The translations under genes were made by a program, and so were the position numbers. From Anaerolineales bacterium (lineage in GTDB: Bacteria > Chloroflexota > Anaerolineae > Anaerolineales > Villigracilaceae), in assembly GCA_015489255.1 (NCBI GenBank), contig WGAD01000108.1:1-7558 (forward strand): a stretch of 7,558 bases of DNA. Reading direction: 5' to 3'. Below, piece after piece: positions 1 through 6,007 of the stretch. The notes under the pieces are model-generated. The model saw nothing but the letters and a program-made list of their open reading frames with translations, did not search any database and was not told the origin of the DNA. The number at the start of each line of letters is the position of its first letter. Within the stretch, counting starts at the first letter, position 1.

Positions 1-43
1 GCCCTGTTGTGCTGCCCGTTGGCTGGCGAGAAAACAGCGAAGT

Positions 44-1054
44 TCAGGCATACCGCTGGCGGATGTTGGGCACCAGGTATTCATCGAAGGTGCGGTCGGC
101 GTCGTATTCCGGCTGCCAGCCCCAGTCGCGCCGGGCGGCATCGTCGTTCATGTCCACAGGCCAGGAGTCGACGATCCGTTGTCGCTTTTCGTGCGGGCGG
201 TAGGTGATTTTCGCCTGCGGAAAATGCGACTGCACGCGCTCGGCCATTTCCTGGGCCGTGATGGAAAAAGATGTGACGTTGTACACGCGGCGGCTTAACC
301 GTTCGGCGGGGGCTTCGGCCAGCAAGAGCAGCGATTTGACGGCATCGGGCATCGCCATGAAGGGGATGATGGTGTCTGGCCGGACAAAGGAAGCATAGGG
401 CTTGCCTTGCGCTGCTGCGTGGATCATTTCTGGGCCGTAGTCGCTGGTGCCGCCGCTGGGGACGGTGAACGCGCTGATCAGGCCGGGGAAGCGCACACAG
501 CGGAAATCGAGCATAGTGGGTTCATCTTCGGCCAGCTGTTTGTAGTGCTCGCTATAGTACACGCCCAGGGTTTCAATGTAGAGTTTGTTGGCGCCATACA
601 TGGTGATCGGGTAATTCCACTCCCATTCTTGCGGGCGCGGGTTGGCAGCCTTGTTTTCCAGCGATTGCATGCCATACACGGCTACCGAGCTGGGGAAAAT
701 AAAAACAACCCGCTCACGCTTCCATTCCGACTGGTCGGCGGCCATTTGCAGCATGTTGAGCGAGCCGTTGACGTTGACGTTGTGGGCGGCCTGGGGAGAA
801 AGTTCGCCACGAGTGGAAAGCAGGGCCGCCAGGTGAAAGATGTGCGTAAAATCGAACTCGCTGACCAGGCGCTCAAAGAGGCTTTTGTCCAGAATGTCGC
901 CGACGATGTGCGTGCTCATCCCGTCCAGGTCTGGCGGCAGCGGCCGCACGTCCATCGTCAGCAGGTGATGGCTGTTGCGGGCATGCAATTTCCGTACCAG
1001 GGCCTGCCCAACTTCTCCGGCAGCGCCGGTGATCAGAATGGTCTTTTTGCGCAT
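44..1054 (-). CDS. NAD-dependent extended SDR, L-threonine 3-dehydrogenase-like
   Basis: This 336-residue protein is an extended short-chain dehydrogenase/reductase. It shows the Rossmann motif GAAGEVG (residues 10-16), an acidic residue D35 after the second strand (expected for NAD rather than NADP), HLAA at 74-77, the catalytic Ser pair at 122-123, and YGANK with catalytic Y153 and K157. The C-terminal half matches what I know of SDR-type L-threonine 3-dehydrogenases: RFPGLIS (188-194), SGGTSDYG (200-207), RPDTIIPFMAMPDA (225-238), RQRIVDSWP (291-299) and DWGWQPEYD (310-318). That family oxidises threonine to 2-amino-3-ketobutyrate with NAD+. The start is supported by AGGAG (1061-1065, minus strand) six nucleotides upstream, and the length is normal for the family. 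It is transcribed divergently from the aldo/keto reductase. Automated annotation would probably say NAD-dependent epimerase/dehydratase. The SDR fold is certain, the threonine substrate is an inference, and a sugar-nucleotide epimerase is the main alternative. Confidence 0.9.
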   Translation of the reverse strand: MRKKTILITGAAGEVGQALVRKLHARNSHHLLTMDVRPLPPDLDGMSTHIVGDILDKSLFERLVSEFDFTHIFHLAALLSTRGELSPQAAHNVNVNGSLNMLQMAADQSEWKRERVVFIFPSSVAVYGMQSLENKAANPRPQEWEWNYPITMYGANKLYIETLGVYYSEHYKQLAEDEPTMLDFRCVRFPGLISAFTVPSGGTSDYGPEMIHAAAQGKPYASFVRPDTIIPFMAMPDAVKSLLLLAEAPAERLSRRVYNVTSFSITAQEMAERVQSHFPQAKITYRPHEKRQRIVDSWPVDMNDDAARRDWGWQPEYDADRTFDEYLVPNIRQRYA

Positions 1055-1060
1055 GAATTT

Positions 1061-1105
1061 CTCCTCATGGAAGATGAATTCCCGGCAGGGATTTTCATTA
1101 TATCA
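1061..1105 (-). promoter_or_regulatory. Extended -10 promoter and RBS for the SDR gene
   Basis: On the minus strand, positions 1105 to 1097 read TGATATAAT, a perfect extended -10 element (TG, one base, TATAAT). No good -35 hexamer lies at the right distance, which is typical of extended -10 promoters. Transcription would start near 1090, leaving a leader of about 36 nt. AGGAG at 1065-1061 is the ribosome binding site for the ATG at 1054. The consensus match is read directly from the sequence; promoter activity is inferred. Confidence 0.55.
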
Positions 1106-1148
1106 AGGAACGAACGCCCGAAATGGAGTTGGCCGTCATAATTTGGCC

Positions 1149-1177
1149 TGCAAAAGCTCCTGTTTGGCCGCTATGAT
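1149..1177 (+). promoter_or_regulatory. Possible weak promoter for the aldo/keto reductase cluster
   Basis: TATGAT at 1172-1177 matches the -10 consensus at five of six positions, and an overlapping TAAAAT (1177-1182) is an alternative. The best-placed upstream hexamer, TGCAAA at 1149-1154 with a 17-nt spacer, matches TTGACA at only three positions. This is the only AT-rich stretch before the gene. It faces away from the minus-strand promoter, so the two units would share a 159-nt divergent control region. I saw no convincing operator palindrome there. Confidence 0.3.
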
Positions 1178-1213
1178 AAAATTGCCGCACCGAATTTTGG
1201 ACTGGAGTCTCCA

Positions 1214-2122
1214 ATGAGCACTTTTTTGCAGGCGATAGAAATGGGCGTGGGGGCCTGGGCCTGGGGCGACCGGATGGTCTGGCAATATGGGGCCGGATAC
1301 ACCGATGAAGACGTGCGCCAAGCTTTTTTTGCGGCGGTGGAAAATGGCATCACCCTGGTAGATACGGCGGAAATCTATGGCCGTGGGCGCTCCGAGCGGC
1401 TGATCGGTGCTTTTTTGCCGCAATTGCCTCGCCCGGTGTTGGTGGCCACCAAATACTTTCCCTACCCTTGGCGTTTGGGAGGCCGCCCTTTGCGCCGCGC
1501 CTTGCAAGCCAGCCTGCAAAGATTGGGGTTGAAGCAGGTGGATTTGTATCAGGTGCATTGGCCGACGCCTTTGGTCAGCATTGATGCGCTGATGAACGCC
1601 ATGGCCGATGCCGCCGAAGAAGGCCTGGTGCGTGCGATCGGCGTTTCCAATTACGATGTGGAACAGATGATGCTGGCGCAAAGCGCGTTGCAGCGCCGTG
1701 GTTGGCAACTGGCGGCCAACCAGGTGGAATATAGCCTGCTCAACCGCAAGGTGGAAAAGAATGGCCTGCTCAAGCGCTGCCAGGAGATGGGCGTGCGCCT
1801 GATCGCCTATTCGCCGCTGGCGATGGGGCTGCTGACCGGGAAGTACACGCCGGAAAATCCCCCGCCCGGTTTGCGTGGACGGAAATATGCGCGCCGGCTG
1901 GCGGCTATCCAGCCGCTGATCCGCCTTTTGGAGGAAGTTGGCGCCGCGCACGAGGGCAAGACGCCTGCCCAGGTGGCGCTCAATTGGACCATTTGCAAGG
2001 GCGCACTCCCCATCCCCGGGGCCAAAAATGCCCGCCAGGCGGCGCTGAACGCCGGGGCGCTGGGTTGGCGGCTGTCGGAAGAGGAGATCGCCAGGCTGGA
2101 TGAGGCCAGCGAGCAGGTGTGA
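1214..2122 (+). CDS. Aldo/keto reductase
   Basis: This 302-residue protein belongs to the aldo/keto reductase superfamily, cytosolic (alpha/beta)8-barrel enzymes that reduce carbonyls with NADPH. The catalytic tetrad is complete: D50, Y55 (in DTAEIYGRGRSE), K80 (in VATKYF) and H115 (in YQVHWP). Other family signatures are IGVSNY (142-147), NQVEYSLL (169-176), YSPLAMGLLTGKY (199-211) and the cofactor-phosphate loop IPGAKN (267-272). The opening MGVGAWAWGD resembles a group of plant plastid, cyanobacterial and bacterial reductases of unknown substrate, so no gene symbol is given. GGAG at 1204-1207 lies six nucleotides before the ATG. The gene ends 25 nt before the ABC-F gene, suggesting co-transcription. 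Three T-tracts of six or seven bases occur in its first 68 codons (1222-1227, 1324-1330, 1411-1416). Family assignment is secure; the physiological substrate is unknown. Confidence 0.93.
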   Translation: MSTFLQAIEMGVGAWAWGDRMVWQYGAGYTDEDVRQAFFAAVENGITLVDTAEIYGRGRSERLIGAFLPQLPRPVLVATKYFPYPWRLGGRPLRRALQASLQRLGLKQVDLYQVHWPTPLVSIDALMNAMADAAEEGLVRAIGVSNYDVEQMMLAQSALQRRGWQLAANQVEYSLLNRKVEKNGLLKRCQEMGVRLIAYSPLAMGLLTGKYTPENPPPGLRGRKYARRLAAIQPLIRLLEEVGAAHEGKTPAQVALNWTICKGALPIPGAKNARQAALNAGALGWRLSEEEIARLDEASEQV

Positions 2123-2134
2123 CTACTTCCGCCC

Positions 2135-2150
2135 GAGGACGGTTCTCATG
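2135..2150 (+). promoter_or_regulatory. RBS that fixes the ABC-F start at 2148
   Basis: GAGG at 2135-2138 lies nine nucleotides before the ATG at 2148. The open frame extends back to an ATG at 2100, but that start would lie inside the aldo/keto reductase and add 16 residues (MRPASRCD and onward) with no resemblance to an ABC-F N-terminus. The 2148 start gives the usual beginning, where the first strand leads directly into the LSKAYG segment. Confidence 0.7.
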
Positions 2151-4154
2151 ACGCTGATCGCCGCTGCCGGCCTGAGCAAAGCCTACGGACACGTTCGCAT
2201 TTTCCAAAACCTGCGCTTCGAGCTGCCTCCCGGCGGACGCCTGGGCATCGTCGGCGCGAATGGCGTCGGCAAGACGACGCTCTTGCGTCTGCTGGCTGGT
2301 GAAGAACGACCAGACGAGGGGCAGCTGGTGCGCGCGCGCGGCCTGCGGCTGGGCTATTTGCCGCAAGAGACCGGTTTTTCGGCCAGCGGAACGGTGTGGC
2401 GGGCCTGTGAGTCGGTGTTTGCCGGATTGAAGCGCAAACAGGCCGAACTGGAGCGCCTGGCAGCACGATTGCAGGCCGCGCCGACGGATGAGGCCGTGTT
2501 GGCGCGCTACGGCGAACTGGAACAGGATTTCGAACGCGCCGGCGGCTACACTTACCAGACGCGCATCCGCCAGGTGTTGCAGGGCCTGGGGTTTTCTGCG
2601 GCGGATGAGGCCCTGCCGGTGGAGTACCTTTCTGGCGGGCAGCGCACCCGTTTGCACCTGGCGGTGCTCCTGTTGCAGCGACCGGACGTCCTCTTGCTGG
2701 ACGAACCGACCAATCACCTGGACATGGCGGCGGTGGAATGGTTGGAAAACTACCTCCTCGCCTGGACGGGGGGGATGGTCATCGTCTCGCACGATCGCTA
2801 CTTTCTCGACAAGGTTTGCAACCGCATCCTGGAGATGACGCCCCTGGGTGCGGAACTGTATCGGGGGAATTACAGCCATTACCTGAAGCAGCGCGAAGAA
2901 CGCTGGCAGCGACGGCAGAAGCTCTTTGCCGCCGAAAAAGAGAAGCTGGAGCGGGAACTGGCGTATATAAAAAAGAACATAGAGGGCCAAAACGTCAACC
3001 AGGCGCGCGGACGGCTGCGCCGTCTTTCGCGGCGGGTGCAGGCCATTGAACAAGCCGGGGTAGACGCCGTGCGCGAAACCCGCTGGTCTCAGCTGGATGT
3101 GCGGGTGACGACCTCCGTGTTCAGCGTGGAGGAGGCCGAAAGGCGGGTGGCGGCCTTGCGCCTGGCCGATCCGCGCCCACCGCGCATTCGTCTGCGCCTG
3201 CGCACCCGCCAGCGCAGCGGCGACCGCGTTTTACGCACCCACAACTTACAGATCGGCTACCCACAGCGCCCCCTCTTCCACGTCCCAGACCTGGAGCTCT
3301 GGCGCGGCGAAACGGCGGCCCTGCTCGGACCCAACGGCGCTGGCAAGAGCACGTTTCTCAAAACTTTGCTCGGTCAGCTGCCGCCCCTGGCCGGGGAGGT
3401 GGAAACGGGTGCCTCTTTGCAAATTGGCTATTTTGCCCAGGCACACGAAGACCTGGTGCCAGAAAACACCCTCATCGAGGAGATCCGGCGGGTAGCGCCG
3501 CAAATGTTCGAGGGGCAAATTCGCAGTTACCTGGCACAATACCTCTTCCGGCGCGACGAGGTCTATAAAAAAGTGGCGGTTCTTTCCGGCGGAGAGCGCG
3601 GACGGTTGGCGCTGGCCAAACTGGCTTTGCAAGAAGCCAACCTGCTCTTGCTGGATGAACCGACCAACCACCTGGATATCCCCTCGCAAGAGATTTTGCA
3701 AGAAGTGCTGGAGCGTTACGAAGGTACGATCATCCTCGTCAGCCACGATCGTTACCTGGTGGATGCGCTGGCTACCCAGATCTGGCACATCGATTCGCAG
3801 GCGGAACGGATGGAGGTGTTCGCCGGGACGTATAGCCAGCTGCTGGCAGCCCGCGCCCAGGCCGCTGCGGCGGCCTCTCCCGCGCCAAGAACGCCGCCGA
3901 CCTCGCGCCGCCGAGCGGCGGCAGCCGGCGGGTTGAGCAAAAACGAGCGTTTGCGGCTGGAAAAGCGACTGGCGCAGCTGGAAAACGAGATCGCCAACCT
4001 GGAAGACCGCCAGGCCGATCTCAGCGCTCGCTTGTCCAACGCCGGCAGCCGCCAGGACGTGCCGGCCCTCAGCCGTCAGCTGGCGAATTTGCAGACGGAA
4101 TACGAGGCGCTGCTGGCGGAATGGGAAAAACTGGCAGAAAGGCTGGCGATATGA
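2148..4154 (+). CDS. ABC-F family ATP-binding protein (Uup-like architecture)
   Basis: This 668-residue soluble protein has two ABC ATPase domains in tandem and no membrane segments, the hallmark of ABC-F proteins, which act on ribosomes (translation factors, antibiotic protection) or, for Uup, also in DNA recombination. Domain 1 has Walker A GANGVGKTT (36-44), signature LSGGQ (161-165), Walker B and D-loop LLLDEPTNHLD (182-192) and switch SHDR (214-217). Domain 2 has GPNGAGKST (394-402), LSGGE (479-483), LLLDEPTNHLD (500-510) and SHDR (532-535). Both sites look catalytically intact. The interdomain linker (about 245-358) is long and Arg-rich, with a charged helical hairpin containing IEGQNVNQARGR (278-289), the region that contacts P-site tRNA in this family. 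An Ala/Pro/Arg hinge (about 568-595) leads to a C-terminal coiled coil (about 597-666), as in Uup. Its stop overlaps the recJ start. Which subfamily it is (translation factor, resistance or Uup) is not decided. Confidence 0.95.
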   Translation: MTLIAAAGLSKAYGHVRIFQNLRFELPPGGRLGIVGANGVGKTTLLRLLAGEERPDEGQLVRARGLRLGYLPQETGFSASGTVWRACESVFAGLKRKQAELERLAARLQAAPTDEAVLARYGELEQDFERAGGYTYQTRIRQVLQGLGFSAADEALPVEYLSGGQRTRLHLAVLLLQRPDVLLLDEPTNHLDMAAVEWLENYLLAWTGGMVIVSHDRYFLDKVCNRILEMTPLGAELYRGNYSHYLKQREERWQRRQKLFAAEKEKLERELAYIKKNIEGQNVNQARGRLRRLSRRVQAIEQAGVDAVRETRWSQLDVRVTTSVFSVEEAERRVAALRLADPRPPRIRLRLRTRQRSGDRVLRTHNLQIGYPQRPLFHVPDLELWRGETAALLGPNGAGKSTFLKTLLGQLPPLAGEVETGASLQIGYFAQAHEDLVPENTLIEEIRRVAPQMFEGQIRSYLAQYLFRRDEVYKKVAVLSGGERGRLALAKLALQEANLLLLDEPTNHLDIPSQEILQEVLERYEGTIILVSHDRYLVDALATQIWHIDSQAERMEVFAGTYSQLLAARAQAAAAASPAPRTPPTSRRRAAAAGGLSKNERLRLEKRLAQLENEIANLEDRQADLSARLSNAGSRQDVPALSRQLANLQTEYEALLAEWEKLAERLAI

Positions 4155-5854
4155 CCCCCTCCCCGATGGAAAAACGCTGGCTGATCCCACCTCCCCTGCC
4201 GCCCCAGGCAGATGAGGCCTTGCGCGCCTTTCCGCCGGTGCTGCGGCAGCTGCTTTACAACCGCGGTTATAGCGATGACGCCAGCGCGCGTACCTACCTC
4301 AAAGCCGCCTACGAAGCGGATACCGACCCCCTGGGCATGAAAGACATGGCGGCGGCGGTCGAGCGGCTCGCTCACGCGGTGCAACGTGGGGAGCGCATCA
4401 TCGTCTATGGCGATTACGATGTGGACGGCGTGACCGCCACCGCCCTGCTGGTGGAAGCCCTGCGCGCCCTGGGCGCCGATGTGCGCCCCTACATCCCCAG
4501 CCGCTTCGATGAAGGCTATGGCCTGAACATGGAAGCGCTGACCGCGCTGCATGAAGACGGCGCCGGGGTGGTCGTCAGCGTAGATTGCGGCATTCGCTCG
4601 CTGGAAGAGGCCGCACACGCCCGTCGCCTGGGCCTGCACTTGATCATCACCGACCATCACCACCCGGGGGAGACCCTGCCCGAGGCTCTGGCCGTGATCA
4701 ACCCCAAACGTCCGGACGATGATTACCCGGAAAAATACCTGGCCGGTGTGGGCATCGCCTGGAAACTGGCTGCGGCGCTCAAAAAACGTTTTCCCCAGGC
4801 GCCGTTTTATCCACAAAGCCTGTTAGACCTGGTAGCCTTGGGCACAGTGGCCGACCTGGCGCCTCTGACCGGCGAAAACCGTCGGCTGGTGCGGCGCGGC
4901 CTGCGCGAGATCATGAAAACCACGCGCCAGGGGCTGTATTCGCTGGCGCAGGTGGCAGGCGTGAATTTGCAGAAGATCACAGCCATGCACATCGGTTTTA
5001 TGCTTGGGCCGCGGCTCAACGCCGCCGGCCGTGTGGACCAGGCGCTGGCAGCTTATGAGTTGCTGACCACCAAAGATTTCATGGAGGCTGGCCGGTTGGC
5101 GCAGAAACTGGACGTGCAAAACCGCGTGCGCCAGAAACTGACGCGCGAAGTTCAGGAAGCGGCGGAATCGCTGGCCTTGCAAGATGAAGCCACTGTGCCG
5201 CCCCTGCTCTTTGCCGTTCACCCCGATTTCAATCAGGGCGTGGTCGGATTGGCGGCCTCGCGCCTGGTGGAAAAATACTACCGTCCGGCGGTAGTCGGGC
5301 GGCAAGAAGGCGAGGTGACGGTGTGTTCCTGCCGCTCGATTCCAGAATTTCACATCACCGAGGCGCTGGACGCCTGTGCCCACCTCTTGCTGCGCCACGG
5401 CGGACATGCGGCTGCTGCCGGTTTCACCGTGGAAAACCGCCACCTGGACGCCTTGCGGGCGTGCCTGCTGCGCCAGGCGGAAGAAAAACTGGCAACCGCC
5501 GATTTGCGCCCGCTGCTGCGGGCGGATATGGAAATCCCCTTGCGTTCGTTGACGCCGGAGCTCCTTTCTCACCTGCGTTACCTGGAGCCGACGGGGTATG
5601 GCAATCCGGGGCCGGTTTTCGTCACGCGCGGGGTGAAGGTGCGTCATGCCCGCACGGTGGGGAGCGAGGGACGCCATCTGAAACTGAAGCTGACCGACGG
5701 CCAGGTGACCTTCGATGCCATTGCTTTTCGCCAGGGGCATTGGTTCGGGCAGCTGCCCGATTTCCTGGATGTGCTGTATGTGTTCGAAGCCAACGAATGG
5801 AACGGGCGAGTCTCCTTGCAGCTAAACATCCGCGATCTGCGCCCAGCGGCTTGA
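4151..5854 (+). CDS. recJ: Single-stranded-DNA-specific 5'-3' exonuclease RecJ
   Basis: RecJ degrades single-stranded DNA 5' to 3' in RecFOR recombination, mismatch repair and base excision repair. The 567-residue product is close to the E. coli length (577). DHH-domain metal-binding motifs appear in order: YGDYDVDG (86-93), PSRFDEGYGLN (116-126), VDCG (144-147), TDHH (167-170), LAGVGIAWK (197-205), and D226 with GTVAD (231-235). GPRLNAAGR (286-294) follows. The DHHA1 domain carries HPDFNQGVVGLAASRL (357-372), CRS (394-396) and RHGGHAAAAGF (415-425). The last hundred or so residues fit the RecJ OB fold. I chose the ATG at 4151, which overlaps the ABC-F stop as ATGA and has AGAAAGG (4136-4142) eight nucleotides upstream. 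The frame opens earlier at 4121, without a comparable ribosome site. All catalytic motifs are intact, so the enzyme should be active. The ATGA overlap implies translational coupling to the ABC-F. Confidence 0.96.
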   Translation: MTPSPMEKRWLIPPPLPPQADEALRAFPPVLRQLLYNRGYSDDASARTYLKAAYEADTDPLGMKDMAAAVERLAHAVQRGERIIVYGDYDVDGVTATALLVEALRALGADVRPYIPSRFDEGYGLNMEALTALHEDGAGVVVSVDCGIRSLEEAAHARRLGLHLIITDHHHPGETLPEALAVINPKRPDDDYPEKYLAGVGIAWKLAAALKKRFPQAPFYPQSLLDLVALGTVADLAPLTGENRRLVRRGLREIMKTTRQGLYSLAQVAGVNLQKITAMHIGFMLGPRLNAAGRVDQALAAYELLTTKDFMEAGRLAQKLDVQNRVRQKLTREVQEAAESLALQDEATVPPLLFAVHPDFNQGVVGLAASRLVEKYYRPAVVGRQEGEVTVCSCRSIPEFHITEALDACAHLLLRHGGHAAAAGFTVENRHLDALRACLLRQAEEKLATADLRPLLRADMEIPLRSLTPELLSHLRYLEPTGYGNPGPVFVTRGVKVRHARTVGSEGRHLKLKLTDGQVTFDAIAFRQGHWFGQLPDFLDVLYVFEANEWNGRVSLQLNIRDLRPAA

Positions 5855-5865
5855 TTCCGCCGGGC
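5841..5865 (+). other. GC-rich hairpin spanning the recJ stop codon
   Basis: GCCCAGCGG (5841-5849) can pair with CCGCCGGGC (5857-5865) to form a nine-position stem with one A-C mismatch and a 7-nt loop containing the recJ TGA. No T-tract follows, so it is not a standard intrinsic terminator. It could attenuate or stabilise the 3' end of the upstream mRNA, or be chance in GC-rich DNA. Confidence 0.3.
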
Positions 5866-5918
5866 CTGTATCCCTCTTGGGCGGCAGGCGCGACGGGGCT
5901 GCTCCGTGTGTGATGCTC

Positions 5919-5947
5919 TGGACAAATGCCCGACCTTGCAATAAACT
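5919..5947 (+). promoter_or_regulatory. Candidate sigma-70-type promoter for the oxoamine synthase gene
   Basis: TGGACA at 5919-5924 (five of six to TTGACA) is followed after a 17-nt spacer by TAAACT at 5942-5947 (four of six to TATAAT). A start near 5954 would give a leader of about 50 nt ending in the strong GGAGGT site. This is the best promoter-like pair in the 150-nt gap after recJ. It supports the view that the oxoamine synthase is its own transcription unit rather than the last gene of the ABC-F/recJ operon. Confidence 0.45.
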
Positions 5948-5994
5948 AGGCGCAATATGCGCAGCGAGGTTGCGCCGTTATCATTCCGCTTTAT

Positions 5995-6007
5995 GGAGGT
6001 CATGATG
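5995..6007 (+). promoter_or_regulatory. Strong RBS that decides the oxoamine synthase start
   Basis: GGAGGT at 5995-6000 is followed by ATGATG (6002-6007). The second ATG (6005) is four nucleotides from the Shine-Dalgarno end, the first (6002) only one, so 6005 is the better start. An upstream in-frame ATG at 5957 has only a weak AGG before it and would place the Shine-Dalgarno inside the coding region. The tandem ATGs make a one-residue uncertainty unavoidable. Confidence 0.65.

Noticed and set aside
407..1141. 244-codon plus-strand open frame opposite the SDR gene
   Set aside because: It is antisense to a gene with complete SDR motifs, has no ribosome site and no recognisable domain; long antisense frames are expected in GC-rich DNA.
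1136..1951. 271-codon minus-strand open frame opposite the aldo/keto reductase
   Set aside because: Composition rich in His, Gln and Arg is typical of an antisense shadow; the opposite strand encodes an intact AKR with its full tetrad.
2100..2147. Earlier ATG at 2100 extending the ABC-F by 16 residues
   Set aside because: It lies inside the AKR coding region, lacks a ribosome site and adds a non-family N-terminus; 2148 has GAGG nine nucleotides upstream.
1980..3053. 357-codon minus-strand open frame across the AKR/ABC-F junction
   Set aside because: It is the complement of well-supported coding sequence, shows no domain motif and has no plausible start signal.
3246..4190. 314-codon minus-strand open frame opposite the ABC-F second half
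   Set aside because: Antisense shadow of the second ABC domain and coiled coil, with no family signature.
4823..5740. 305-codon minus-strand open frame opposite recJ
   Set aside because: Antisense shadow of a gene with all RecJ motifs intact; no independent support.
5855..6004. Possible RNA gene or riboswitch in the recJ to oxoamine synthase gap
   Set aside because: Apart from the hairpin at the recJ stop and a promoter-like pair, I saw no cloverleaf, aptamer-like fold or second terminator.
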